Below are positions 1 through 7,439 of a DNA stretch of 49,682 nt, piece by piece (position 1 is the stretch's first letter; each line of letters begins with the position of its first letter). Both the position numbers and the translations under genes were made by a program. Under the pieces are notes generated by a model. The model did not search any database, had not been told where the DNA came from, and saw only the letters and a program-made list of their open reading frames with translations. This stretch comes from a virus. Location: positions 1 through 49,682 of IMG/VR virus record IMGVR_UViG_3300015202_000015; one strand, given 5' to 3'.

Positions 1-1
1 G

Positions 2-295
2 AACGCCTCACCAATGGATCTGACCGGCTGTACTGCGTTGATGCAGGTGCGTCGCGACATAGCCGATACGTCCCCCATTTTTTCTTTGTCAACTGCCAAC
101 GGTGGAATTACGCTAGGCGGAAACACGGGCATCATTACGTTAAAAATGTCAGCTGCCGCCACTGCGGCGCTGACGATCGACTGGGAGGGTGAGCTATGGT
201 GTCACGGCTTGCTGCTCACTTCCGCCGACGGCGTAACGGTAAATAAGACCTACCAGGGAACGATAATCGCTCTACCAAGTCAGGTACGCCCGTGA
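2..295 (+). CDS. Virion-associated protein, 5' end outside the window
   Basis: The frame is open from the first base of the window, so the methionine at 14 is probably internal and the gene is cut by the window edge. The visible part (about 97 codons) has the pattern of small phage structural proteins built as beta-sandwiches: a DLTG motif near the start, an NGGI(T)LG motif in the middle, and a closing segment ending in a GTI-type strand. I know this pattern from proteins encoded next to tail-fibre genes, but no precise function is established. Its stop overlaps the GTG start of the collagen-like fibre gene by 4 bases (GTGA), so the two are likely translationally coupled. Family assignment is by eye and is moderate; that the frame is a real gene is well supported. 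Confidence 0.7.
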   Translation, partial: NASPMDLTGCTALMQVRRDIADTSPIFSLSTANGGITLGGNTGIITLKMSAAATAALTIDWEGELWCHGLLLTSADGVTVNKTYQGTIIALPSQVRP

Positions 296-2298
296 GCACG
301 AACGACCCTTGCCAACCGACAGTAATCCAGAACCCGACAATCAATGAGTTGGTTCAAGTCGCCGACCCAGTCAGGATAGTCGCCACTATAGAAGGCGGAC
401 CCCTGCTCGCCGGACGTATCGGAGCAACAGGTCCAACAGGCCCACAAGGTGTAACAGGCCCGCAAGGTACAACCGGACCGATAGGCGTCACGGGTCCGAC
501 CGGCGCTGCAAGCACCGTCGCCGGGCCTGTTGGTCCGACAGGTGCAACAGGCCCGCAAGGTACAACCGGACCGATAGGCGTTACGGGTGTCGGCACGACC
601 GGTGCGACCGGACCCGGCGGCGGCGACCCAGGGGTTACTGGCGCAACGGGAGCCACAGGAGCAACAGGGTCGCAAGGTGCAACAGGTGATACCGGACCTC
701 AAGGGGTCACCGGCGTAGGTTACGCCGGCGCAAAAGGCGCAACAGGCGCAACAGGTTCTCAAGGTCCGCAAAGCCCGCAAGGCGCGACAGGTCCGACAGG
801 GGTTGGTCTGCGGGGAGCCACCGGCGCCACAGGAACCACAGGTCCGCAAGGACCGACGGGCGCTACCGGCGCCACAGGTGTGCAAGGCCAAACAGGCGCA
901 ACCGGTGTAACCGGAGCCGCCGGAGATACAGGATTCAGCGGTAGCACAGGCAGCACGGGCGCAACCGGTGTAACCGGAGCCGCCGGAGCTACAGGAGTCA
1001 GCGGTAGCACAGGCAGCACGGGCGCTACGGGCGCAACCGGAGCCGCCGGAGCTACAGGAGTAAGCGGTAGCACAGGCAGCACAGGCGCTACGGGCGCAAC
1101 AGGCGCTACGGGCGCAACCGGTGCAGCAGGTGCAGCAGGTGCAGCAGGCGCAACAGGCGCAACAGGCGCAACCGGCGCAACAGGATCCACCGGCACCACG
1201 GGTGTTATTGGCCCTACCGGCGCAACCGGCGCAACCGGCACAACCGGCACAACCGGCACCACGGGTGCTGCAGGAGCGACAGGTGCTACAGGTGCTACCG
1301 GCCCGACAGGTGCTACCGGCCCGACAGGATCAGCCGGACGCAACGCGGGGCTGAACTATACGTTCCTGTCTTCGATCACCGGTGGCGATCCCGGTGCGGG
1401 AAATATCAAGTTCAACAACTCGTTCATTGATACCTCAACCAATATCCGTATCAGTGTGACCGATGCCGATGGCGTGGATAACAGCACGCTGTTGGTCGAA
1501 ATGTATGCGTCAACCAGCCCGGTCAAGTGCTCGCTGATTGTGCGCAAAGACGGCGACCCATCGGCGACCAAAATATTCGGCATAACTAACGGCTCGGTAG
1601 GTAGTGGTTACGTCACGCTCGACATCAACTTAATCGGTGAAGGCGGCGGGGCATTTGCCAATCTGGATACGGTAAAACTTGAATATGCGTTTGTCGGTGA
1701 TGTCGGAGCTGCAGGCCCAACGGGTACAACGGGCGCCACCGGCGCTACCGGGGCAGGTGCTACCGGTGCCACGGGACCGTCCGGCGCTACGGGCGCATCT
1801 GGCGGCGGGGGCGGTGGCAGCACTCAATTTTCGATGGTAAGTGCGGCGATTAGCGCGGATATTGGCACGCTACAGGCCCCTGGGTCTGGCGATCTAACGC
1901 TCGGTGTTAAGTTTTTTTTGACGTCGGCAAAAAGCTGTACTGGTGTGAATTTCTATTGGATACCGACAACCTCGACAACGATTCGCGCATCAATTTGGGA
2001 TGTATCCGGCGCAACGGAACTCGCGCATATCGACGTCATCACTTCCAGCGCTGGCAATTATACGGGTACGTTTTCCACCGCCGTATCGATGTCGCCCTAC
2101 AAGCTATACATCGTGTCGATCTACGATTCCGCCGGGAGATTTGGATATGCAGGATGGGCTGGCACGGAGGCGGTTTATCCATACAACACCGGCCTAATGG
2201 TTTTCATAAATTTTGATATGTCGGGCGCAGGTCAATCGATTCCAGCGACATCAAACACGACAGGATATTTCTATCCGATAGACCCCGTACTTACTTAA
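292..2298 (+). CDS. Collagen-like phage fibre / adhesin
   Basis: A 668-residue protein starting at a GTG that overlaps the previous stop. Residues 1-40 form a short N-terminal, probably particle-binding, segment. Residues 41 to about 350 are roughly 100 Gly-X-Y triplets dominated by GAT, GPT and GST, a collagen-like rod expected to trimerise. Residues 350-470 are a non-collagenous domain, followed by a short second collagen-like stretch (about 474-507), a run of six glycines, and a C-terminal globular domain (about 515-668). That last domain resembles beta-sandwich domains such as DUF4082, though this is a weak match by eye. Collagen-like rods are known in phage tail fibres. The likely role is a virion fibre that presents the C-terminal domain for receptor contact. 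Threonine-rich triplets are typical of bacterial and phage collagens, which lack hydroxyproline. Confidence 0.85.
   Translation: MSTNDPCQPTVIQNPTINELVQVADPVRIVATIEGGPLLAGRIGATGPTGPQGVTGPQGTTGPIGVTGPTGAASTVAGPVGPTGATGPQGTTGPIGVTGVGTTGATGPGGGDPGVTGATGATGATGSQGATGDTGPQGVTGVGYAGAKGATGATGSQGPQSPQGATGPTGVGLRGATGATGTTGPQGPTGATGATGVQGQTGATGVTGAAGDTGFSGSTGSTGATGVTGAAGATGVSGSTGSTGATGATGAAGATGVSGSTGSTGATGATGATGATGAAGAAGAAGATGATGATGATGSTGTTGVIGPTGATGATGTTGTTGTTGAAGATGATGATGPTGATGPTGSAGRNAGLNYTFLSSITGGDPGAGNIKFNNSFIDTSTNIRISVTDADGVDNSTLLVEMYASTSPVKCSLIVRKDGDPSATKIFGITNGSVGSGYVTLDINLIGEGGGAFANLDTVKLEYAFVGDVGAAGPTGTTGATGATGAGATGATGPSGATGASGGGGGGSTQFSMVSAAISADIGTLQAPGSGDLTLGVKFFLTSAKSCTGVNFYWIPTTSTTIRASIWDVSGATELAHIDVITSSAGNYTGTFSTAVSMSPYKLYIVSIYDSAGRFGYAGWAGTEAVYPYNTGLMVFINFDMSGAGQSIPATSNTTGYFYPIDPVLT
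415..1345 (+). repeat. Gly-X-Y coding tandem repeats
   Basis: The DNA encoding the main collagen-like rod is highly repetitive, with 9-base units (ggcgcaacc and variants) and longer near-identical blocks around 945-1100 that encode the same GSTGSTGAT-type motif three times. Such repeats can expand or contract by slippage or recombination, and short reads could misassemble them. They also create long antisense open frames that are not genes. Confidence 0.85.
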
Positions 2299-2301
2299 GT
2301 G

Positions 2302-2340
2302 ATGTTACCTGTGCAATTTAAACTCGACGCGGGTCACTAA
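2302..2340 (+). CDS. Possible 12-residue leader peptide
   Basis: A tiny frame (MLPVQFKLDAGH) begins three bases after the fibre gene and its TAA overlaps the ATG of the next small frame (TAATG). No clear ribosome binding site is visible. The only support is its place in a chain of overlapping stops and starts; it may be just a chance frame or a coupling leader. Confidence 0.2.
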   Translation: MLPVQFKLDAGH

Positions 2341-2450
2341 TGACCGTCATGGATTTCAACGCGTTCATCAAGTTCAACGCGGATGTGCCGTTCAATGGCG
2401 ATCTGCCCGGAGCGAATGACCCGGCCGACATCGGTTTGGGGCGCTTATGA
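2340..2450 (+). CDS. Small hypothetical protein, 36 residues
   Basis: This frame starts at the ATG in a TAATG junction and ends in an ATGA junction with the next gene. The alternative start at 2349 would give 33 residues. The product is acidic, with two short FN.D-type segments (FNAFIKFNAD and PFNGDLPG) and no membrane helix or cysteine. It fills what would otherwise be a gap of about 150 bases in a region where genes are otherwise contiguous. I recognise no family. Confidence 0.4.
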   Translation: MTVMDFNAFIKFNADVPFNGDLPGANDPADIGLGRL

Positions 2451-2740
2451 CACTTGTCACTAAAGGTCCAGGTGCCATGACGGCGCACGCCGGCTGGATC
2501 GCTTCATTGCTTGTGGCGTGTATTAGCGCTATCGTCTACTACGGAAAAAGCGTAGGCGAGTTCGAAGCGCAAATAGCAGCGCTGAACAAGCAGGTAGTAG
2601 ATATTCGCGAGGAACGCGCGATACTTATGGTTCAGCGCAATCGTGAAAACGACATACGTGACAAAGTGAACGACCGACAAGACGCGGAGATACAGGAGTT
2701 GAGACGGGATGTACTCGCGCACTGTAAAGGAGGGAGGTAA
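2447..2740 (+). CDS. Small membrane protein with coiled coil, holin candidate
   Basis: A 97-residue protein. Residues about 12-32 form one hydrophobic helix (WIASLLVACISAIVYYG) followed by a charged heptad-like helix (about 36-90) rich in E, R, Q and I/L. This N-terminal-anchor plus coiled-coil layout is common to phage lysis-region membrane proteins such as holins with one helix and inner-membrane spanin-like proteins. Spanin function is better assigned to the Rz/Rz1 pair downstream, so a holin or holin-accessory role is the working guess. The start overlaps the previous small frame (ATGA). The function is inferred from position and topology only. Confidence 0.6.
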   Translation: MTLVTKGPGAMTAHAGWIASLLVACISAIVYYGKSVGEFEAQIAALNKQVVDIREERAILMVQRNRENDIRDKVNDRQDAEIQELRRDVLAHCKGGR

Positions 2741-2741
2741 T

Positions 2742-3071
2742 GTGGATTATTTGCTCACAGCGATTGGATTGGCCCTTGTCGGGCTATCCATCGCGGTATT
2801 GCGCGTAATGCGCATACAGGGTAGGCAACTGGCTACGCAGGCTTCGGTCGACGAGCGGGTTAACCGTCTGGAAAACTCCATGTCTTCATTTCGCTTGGAC
2901 CACAAAATGCTTGACGCACGCATCACAGAGCAAATACGAAAAGCCCTGCTCCCGGTCCACGCGCGAATAACGCAGATCGACCGCACCAGCAACGAGATTC
3001 TAAGTATTGTGGGCGACATGGCGGCGGTTATGAACGTCAAACGCGAGGACAATGATGGCCCCACCGCATAG
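2742..3071 (+). CDS. Small membrane protein with coiled coil, holin/antiholin candidate
   Basis: I choose the GTG at 2742 because a perfect Shine-Dalgarno sequence (AAAGGAGG, 2726-2733) lies 8 bases upstream; the ATG at 2709 has none. The 109-residue product begins with a hydrophobic helix (residues about 3-21, LLTAIGLALVGLSIAVL), then basic residues (RVMRIQGR), then a long amphipathic helical region. It has the same architecture as its upstream neighbour, so the two may be a holin/antiholin pair or partner subunits. That is inference from topology and gene order; no family signature is recognised. Confidence 0.65.
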   Translation: MDYLLTAIGLALVGLSIAVLRVMRIQGRQLATQASVDERVNRLENSMSSFRLDHKMLDARITEQIRKALLPVHARITQIDRTSNEILSIVGDMAAVMNVKREDNDGPTA

Positions 3072-3372
3072 CCAGCAGTTGCGAGAAAGAATAGACGGGT
3101 TGACTTACCGTTTTCGCGGTGAGCATGCGCAGCAACAGTTGGTAGAGCTCGGCGCGGAAGCGGTAACGCTGCTGCAGGAATTGAAAAAAGAATTGTTGCA
3201 GCCGGCGACGAATAGCCAGGAAGTATTGGCGGGATTGGCGCTGCTGTTCGAGTCGATAGCGAAAGTACAAGTGGCGCAGGGACGAAAATATTTTGTCCGC
3301 GATACGAAAATGTTCGACGAAAGCCAAGAGCTGCTGCGTCGGCAGTTCAATTACGAGGAGTCATCGACATGA
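3052..3372 (+). CDS. Soluble helical protein of the lysis region
   Basis: A 106-residue protein overlapping the previous gene by 20 bases; two adjacent ATGs (3052, 3055) are possible starts. It has no membrane segment. The sequence is predicted mostly helical, with repeated leucine and alanine positions (LLQELKKELLQ, VLAGLALLFESIAK). I do not recognise a family. It sits between small membrane proteins and the candidate endolysin, so it may be cytoplasmic and accessory to lysis or particle assembly. Confidence 0.6.
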   Translation: MMAPPHSQQLRERIDGLTYRFRGEHAQQQLVELGAEAVTLLQELKKELLQPATNSQEVLAGLALLFESIAKVQVAQGRKYFVRDTKMFDESQELLRRQFNYEESST

Positions 3373-3467
3373 CCGTACAACAGCAGGGCATGGCAGCAGG
3401 TCTGGGCGTAGTCGCGTTGGCGCTGTGTTGCCTCGCGGCGGCTATCTACGTATGGATTAACCCATGA
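3369..3467 (+). CDS. 32-residue single-helix membrane peptide
   Basis: This gene is easily missed because it is so short. It starts in an ATGA overlap with the upstream gene and ends in an ATGA overlap with the endolysin candidate. The product has a short polar N-terminus (MTVQQQGMA), one hydrophobic helix (about residues 9-30, including two adjacent cysteines) and ends WINP. Size and topology suit a small holin, antiholin or pinholin-like peptide next to the muralytic enzyme. The overlapping start and stop and the conserved hydrophobicity support it being real; the function is inferred. Confidence 0.6.
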   Translation: MTVQQQGMAAGLGVVALALCCLAAAIYVWINP

Positions 3468-4135
3468 TCGCGGCGTCGGCAACGCCCCTTGGCGTCAGAT
3501 TAAACAACCCGTTGAATTTGCGGCCGCTCCCCGCAGGTAGGTTGTGGGACGGGCAGGTGGGCAATTACGACACTGGTACGATCGGGGCGTTTTGTAATTT
3601 CAAAGCCGCCGTGAATGGGTTTCGCGCTGCGATGAAGAACTTGCAGGCGTATGTAACGCAAGGCAAGACGACGCCGCGCGCCATCACCAACACGTGGGCA
3701 CCGCCGGCGGATAACAATCCGACCAGCGCGTACATCACCAGTGTATGCCTGAACGCGGGGTTTACTCCTGACCAGACGTTGAACCTGGCGCTTTACGACG
3801 ACGCATATGCGTTGCTGTACGCGATGACTGTGCAAGAGCAGGGTTCGTTCGACAAGTATTTTAAACCCTGGCAGTTGAATGAAGGCCTGCGCCTCGCTGG
3901 CGTCGGCAATGTGCCGGTTTCTGGCGTGCACAAGATTATTGCGCAGACAGGCGGCGCGGTTGCGGCGGCGGCTACGGCCGCACCGGAGATTCAATCAGCG
4001 ATCGCAAACGTCGCGCCAAACGTGATGGCGATTCCATCGCCAACGTTGCACGCAGTGTACCAAGGCATCACAGTAGCCGCCGCGGTGATCGGGTTGTATG
4101 GCCTTGTCGTGTTTGCCAAGCGGAACGGAAAGTGA
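3464..4135 (+). CDS. Lysozyme-like muralytic protein with C-terminal membrane anchor
   Basis: A 223-residue protein. Residues 11-150 match the phage family often annotated as structural lysozyme / virion protein P5: RLNNPLNLRP near the start, WDGQVG, G(A)FCNFKAAVNGFRAA, TT.RAI...WAPPADNNPT.AYI. The family is thought to have a lysozyme or transglycosylase fold acting on peptidoglycan. Residues about 199-218 (ITVAAAVIGLYGLVVFAK) form a hydrophobic helix followed by a short basic tail, joined by an Ala-rich linker, which suggests a tail anchor with the catalytic domain either in the periplasm or exposed after holin triggering. It lies directly upstream of the spanin genes, so it is the best endolysin candidate. 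There is no N-terminal signal peptide. Confidence 0.75.
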   Translation: MIAASATPLGVRLNNPLNLRPLPAGRLWDGQVGNYDTGTIGAFCNFKAAVNGFRAAMKNLQAYVTQGKTTPRAITNTWAPPADNNPTSAYITSVCLNAGFTPDQTLNLALYDDAYALLYAMTVQEQGSFDKYFKPWQLNEGLRLAGVGNVPVSGVHKIIAQTGGAVAAAATAAPEIQSAIANVAPNVMAIPSPTLHAVYQGITVAAAVIGLYGLVVFAKRNGK

Positions 4136-4467
4136 TGTTTGTCTGGATGAAACTGATTCCCTTGCGAGACTGGGCTGGCGCTGCGGCGCTGCTCGGTATT
4201 TTCCTGGGCTACGTGATGTGGTCGGCGCACGAACGCAACATCGGCGAAGCGCGGTGCCAAGCCCAGATCCAAGTCGTTACCGAGCAAGCCAAAGTGCAAC
4301 TCGATGCGCTTCGCTCGCCGGCCGATCCCATCGTCAAAGAGTACAACGCGCTAAACGAGGCACTTAAAAATGCGAAATTCACTCCGATCAAGCCTGCTGC
4401 TACTAATTTGCCTTGCGCTGTTGACGATCCTGCCAGCGTGCTGTCCGTCAACGATTCGCGTCGGTGA
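4135..4467 (+). CDS. Rz: Rz-like inner-membrane spanin
   Basis: A 110-residue protein starting in a TGATG junction after the endolysin candidate. It has an N-terminal membrane helix (about residues 11-30, WAGAAALLGIFLGYVMW) and then a hydrophilic helical region with long coiled-coil character, the layout of i-spanins that span the periplasm. Its 3' third overlaps an out-of-frame lipoprotein gene, the classic Rz/Rz1 arrangement. Assignment rests on topology, overlap and position after the endolysin candidate; spanins diverge too fast for sequence motifs to help. Confidence 0.8.
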   Translation: MFVWMKLIPLRDWAGAAALLGIFLGYVMWSAHERNIGEARCQAQIQVVTEQAKVQLDALRSPADPIVKEYNALNEALKNAKFTPIKPAATNLPCAVDDPASVLSVNDSRR

Positions 4468-4660
4468 CAAAGCGCTAACGTGCTCCAACGTGTGCTACGC
4501 CGGTTGCCCTGCGTTGCTGGAGTGGAACGGGAACCTTAGCAAAGCCAATGTCGACGGGTACCTGAAAGACGATGGCGATAAGTACAAGTTGTGCAGCTTG
4601 TCGCGTAGTAAATGCATCGAGTGCCTGGACGCGCTGAAAGTGACGCACGAGAAACCTTGA
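4370..4660 (+). CDS. Rz1: Rz1-like outer-membrane spanin lipoprotein
   Basis: A 96-residue protein whose first 98 bases overlap the Rz-like gene in another frame. It has a basic start (MRNSLR), a leucine-rich signal core and an LPAC lipobox, so Cys24 would be lipidated by signal peptidase II. The mature part is not proline-rich as in lambda Rz1; instead it holds eight or more cysteines (CC, then C at NVC, AGC, LC, KC, EC), which is unusual and could mean disulphide-bonded folding or dimers. The proline at lipobox position -2 is uncommon but tolerated in some lipoproteins. With its partner it would fuse inner and outer membranes in the last step of lysis. Confidence 0.8.
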   Translation: MRNSLRSSLLLLICLALLTILPACCPSTIRVGDKALTCSNVCYAGCPALLEWNGNLSKANVDGYLKDDGDKYKLCSLSRSKCIECLDALKVTHEKP

Positions 4661-4917
4661 TGTCGACCGAGTTTATCGGTGCGACGTTTGAATTGTTCGG
4701 CAAGCTGTACGAATTTGTGGTAACGGATCTGGAGTGCTGCCATCAACGCGAGTTCGACCGAAGTAAACTGACATGGGAAACGCAAGCGCCACTCGAAAGC
4801 CCCGACGAGCTGATTCTGTTCCTGTCGTACCGGAATGTACCAGTGATGTCGTACCGACTATGCCCGTCGACGGGGGTGGTGGAGTTCGAGATGACGCACA
4901 CACAGCGACTTCATTGA
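4660..4917 (+). CDS. Hypothetical protein between spanins and terminase
   Basis: An 85-residue protein beginning in a TGATG overlap with the Rz1-like gene. It has no membrane segment. It has alternating strand-like segments (FIGATFELFGKLYEFVVTDLE, LILFLSYRNVPVMSYRL) that suggest a small beta-rich fold. Its last 145 bases are overlapped by the longest version of the small terminase gene. No family recognised. Confidence 0.6.
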   Translation: MSTEFIGATFELFGKLYEFVVTDLECCHQREFDRSKLTWETQAPLESPDELILFLSYRNVPVMSYRLCPSTGVVEFEMTHTQRLH

Positions 4918-5369
4918 CGGCACTACCGCGCGCAGTGAGCATGCTCACCGCCGCCGAGGAGGAGTTCGTCCATAACGTTGAAGTGCTCGGGCTGCCGATG
5001 CGCCGCGCCGCGGAGCTCGCCGGGTTCCCGCTACAGCGCGTGCGCGAGCCGCACATCATCCAGGCGCGAGAAGTTCGCCGGCAGGAGTCGCTGCGCCGGC
5101 TCACCATCACGAAGGAAGACTCCGCGCGCGGTATCCTCGATGCGATCGACCGCGCGCGTATCATCGCCGAGCCGGCGACGGAGATCGCCGGATGGAAAGA
5201 GATCAACAACATGTACGGCCACAACCAGGCAGTGAAAATCGACGTGCAGCTCAACGCCACGGTTGAAGTCCTGCAGAAACAAATCAAGGGTATTTCTACC
5301 AGCGATCTCGTCAAGTCGCTGGAAGCGGGGAACGTGATTGACGGCGACTTCTACCAAATTTCGCCATGA
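4773..5369 (+). CDS. Small terminase subunit (TerS)
   Basis: Up to 198 residues, directly upstream of the large terminase region. The segment from MLTAAEEEFV onward (VLGLPMRRAAELAGFPLQRV) looks like the N-terminal helix-turn-helix of terminase small subunits, which bind the packaging site; next come a helical oligomerisation region (EDSARGILDAIDRARII) and a C-terminal tail. The ATG at 4773 gives the longest product but overlaps the previous gene by 145 bases and has no good ribosome site; ATGs at 4860 and 4938 are also possible. The proline- and glycine-rich first 55 residues are low in conserved features, so a start at 4860 or 4938 may be the true one. Confidence 0.7.
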   Translation: MGNASATRKPRRADSVPVVPECTSDVVPTMPVDGGGGVRDDAHTATSLTALPRAVSMLTAAEEEFVHNVEVLGLPMRRAAELAGFPLQRVREPHIIQAREVRRQESLRRLTITKEDSARGILDAIDRARIIAEPATEIAGWKEINNMYGHNQAVKIDVQLNATVEVLQKQIKGISTSDLVKSLEAGNVIDGDFYQISP

Positions 5370-5575
5370 ATTACGCGCAGGTAATGGACATGCTGCACGC
5401 TTACGAAGCTGCTCACAATCGCCGGCCTACGTGCATCAAAGTCGGGTGCGCAGCGTACAACAGCATGCGTCGTGAGATACCGCTGATGTATTGGGAGTTC
5501 GGGCCGAGTGGAGCACCTATGATTAATGGTGCCCTGGTTCTTGTACACCCTACATACGAAACATCCATAGCATGA
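5366..5575 (+). CDS. Small hypothetical protein between terminase genes
   Basis: A 69-residue soluble protein joined by ATGA overlaps to both terminase genes. It has the segment HAYEAAHNRRPTCIKVG near the start and ends in a strand-like stretch (LVLVHPTYETSIA). The length and position suit a small DNA-packaging accessory, but no motif shows it. Real gene status is well supported by the double overlap. Confidence 0.65.
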   Translation: MNYAQVMDMLHAYEAAHNRRPTCIKVGCAAYNSMRREIPLMYWEFGPSGAPMINGALVLVHPTYETSIA

Positions 5576-7437
5576 CCGAGCCGGTAAAAATCCCCTGCCG
5601 GTGCTGCGGTCAGGACCGTGAGCTTGATGAATACCGCGTATTCAAGTCGCCGCTGCGTATCGACTTCTGCCACTGGTGCGAAAAGAAAGAAGGCACCATA
5701 ACGCTGTACCGACGCTACTCCTCCTACGGTACGCCGGAGATTATTCAGGCCGTGTTTTCGGCAGAGCGTACGCCGGTAGGGAAACGCTCGGCTGAGCAGA
5801 CACGGCTGCTAGTGCCAGCGAAAGAGCGCGAGCAGCCGAAAGACCGCACCGCGCTGATTGAGCTGGAGCTGAAGCGCCGGGAGCTGTGTCGACGCAGCCT
5901 GATTTATTACACGACAACGTTCGATCCGACATACACGCCAGGCTGGGTGCACCACGACATCGCGCGCCGGTTGGAAAAGTTCATGTTGTCCGTCGAGCTA
6001 GGCGAGGCACCACGGCTAATGATTTTCATGCCGCCGCGTTTGGGGAAGTCCAGATTAGCCTCTGACATGTTTCCGTCGTGGATGCTTGGACACCACCCCG
6101 AATGGCCGATAATTGCGTCGAGTTACGGTCAGGACTTGCCGGTAGGATTCTCGCGTAATATTCGGGACCGTATAAAAGACGCCGAGTACCAAGCCGTTTT
6201 CGATAGCACACGTGTACGCGCCGATTCGCAAGCAGTAGAAAGTTGGACCACGACAAAAGGGGGTGGTTACAAGGCGTCCGGTGTAGGGGTAGGGATCAGC
6301 GGTTTTGGCTATAAGGTGGGTATAATCGATGACCCAATCAAGGACTACGAAGCAGCGCAGTCGCAGACGATTCGCGAAGCAACATGGGGTTGGTATCAGT
6401 CGGTATTTCGTACGCGTGCTGCGCCGGGCGCGGGCATTATTTGTATTATGACACGCTGGCACGATTCTGACCCCGCCGGAAAACTCATCGAGGCAGAAAA
6501 GCAGCTCCGCGTAGCAGGAGTTCCCGAGGAACAGATCGAAGCGTGGGAAGTGGTGTCGTACCCGGCGCTCGCCGAGCACGACGAGTATTTGATGGAAGAT
6601 GGCTCGATCCGACAAGGTGAGCCGGCGGAGGGGGAAGTACCGAAACGCTTATTGCGGCGCGCGGGCGAGGCGCTGCACTCGGAGCGGTATTCGCGAAACG
6701 ATTTGCTCAAAGTCAAGAACGGCATGGCGCCGGGTATTTGGTCCGCGCTATATCAGCAGAACCCCACACCCGATGACGGCGACTACTTCCAGAAGAGCCA
6801 GTTCCGTTATCGGATATTGGACGAGGAGTACATAAAGATCGCGCGCGTGTTTATCACGGCAGATTACGCGCTGGGCAAGAAACAGCGTAGTGACTGGACG
6901 GTATTCGCGGTGTTTGCACTGACCGCGAACGACGATCTGTACGTGCTCGATGTGCTGCGCGGACGATGGAAGTCGCCGAAAATTATCGAAGGCATCGTCG
7001 GATTGATCGAAAAGTGGAAGCCTGAAGTCTATGCCGGCGAGCAGGGGCAGATTCATTCGGCGATATGGCCATTGGTGCAACCGGTACTGGAAGCCAAGCG
7101 CTTGTTCGTCACAGTAGACGACTCGCTGCAGCCGATTCAAGACAAAGAGGCGCGCGCCCGGCCGTTGCAGGCGCGTATGAGCATGGGTAAGTTGTTCTTT
7201 TCCTACGCGGCGAGCGAGCGTCCTACTATTGTCGAAGAAGTGGAGCGTGAACTATTGAGGTTCCCCAACGGCGCGCACGATGATATTGTGGACGCGTTGG
7301 CGTGGGGAGCGAGGCTCGCACTGGTCACAACCTTACCCACAGGGTTTGTTCCGAAGAAGGTACCGAGTTGGCGCGACGAGCTGGCAAAAGAGCTTCGTGC
7401 CGATCAACGTGGCAAGCTATCTCACATGGCGGTTTGA
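5572..7437 (+). CDS. terL: Terminase large subunit with N-terminal zinc ribbon
   Basis: A 621-residue packaging motor. The ATPase half has a Walker A-like loop PPRLGKS (residues 154-160) and a Walker B VGIIDDP (249-255, with D253 and D254); ITRW-like coupling motif MTRWHDSD follows. The nuclease half has the RNase H-like acidic residues: D431 in ITADYALG and the HDDIVDA cluster (569-575). It drives ATP-powered loading of DNA into the prohead and cuts the concatemer. An additional N-terminal module of about 90 residues carries C9-x2-C12 and C33-x2-C36, a zinc-ribbon pattern not usual in TerL. Starts in an ATGA overlap. The portal gene follows after two bases. Confidence 0.93.
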   Translation: MTEPVKIPCRCCGQDRELDEYRVFKSPLRIDFCHWCEKKEGTITLYRRYSSYGTPEIIQAVFSAERTPVGKRSAEQTRLLVPAKEREQPKDRTALIELELKRRELCRRSLIYYTTTFDPTYTPGWVHHDIARRLEKFMLSVELGEAPRLMIFMPPRLGKSRLASDMFPSWMLGHHPEWPIIASSYGQDLPVGFSRNIRDRIKDAEYQAVFDSTRVRADSQAVESWTTTKGGGYKASGVGVGISGFGYKVGIIDDPIKDYEAAQSQTIREATWGWYQSVFRTRAAPGAGIICIMTRWHDSDPAGKLIEAEKQLRVAGVPEEQIEAWEVVSYPALAEHDEYLMEDGSIRQGEPAEGEVPKRLLRRAGEALHSERYSRNDLLKVKNGMAPGIWSALYQQNPTPDDGDYFQKSQFRYRILDEEYIKIARVFITADYALGKKQRSDWTVFAVFALTANDDLYVLDVLRGRWKSPKIIEGIVGLIEKWKPEVYAGEQGQIHSAIWPLVQPVLEAKRLFVTVDDSLQPIQDKEARARPLQARMSMGKLFFSYAASERPTIVEEVERELLRFPNGAHDDIVDALAWGARLALVTTLPTGFVPKKVPSWRDELAKELRADQRGKLSHMAV

Positions 7438-7439
7438 CG

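Noticed and set aside
280-1343. Long open frames on the minus strand opposite the fibre gene
   Set aside because: They are by-products of the Gly-X-Y codon repeats (giving Pro/Val/Ala or Cys/Arg repeats), with no ribosome sites and no gene-like composition.
415-1345. CRISPR-like array
   Set aside because: Repeats are contiguous, in-frame and encode Gly-X-Y triplets; there are no unique spacers.
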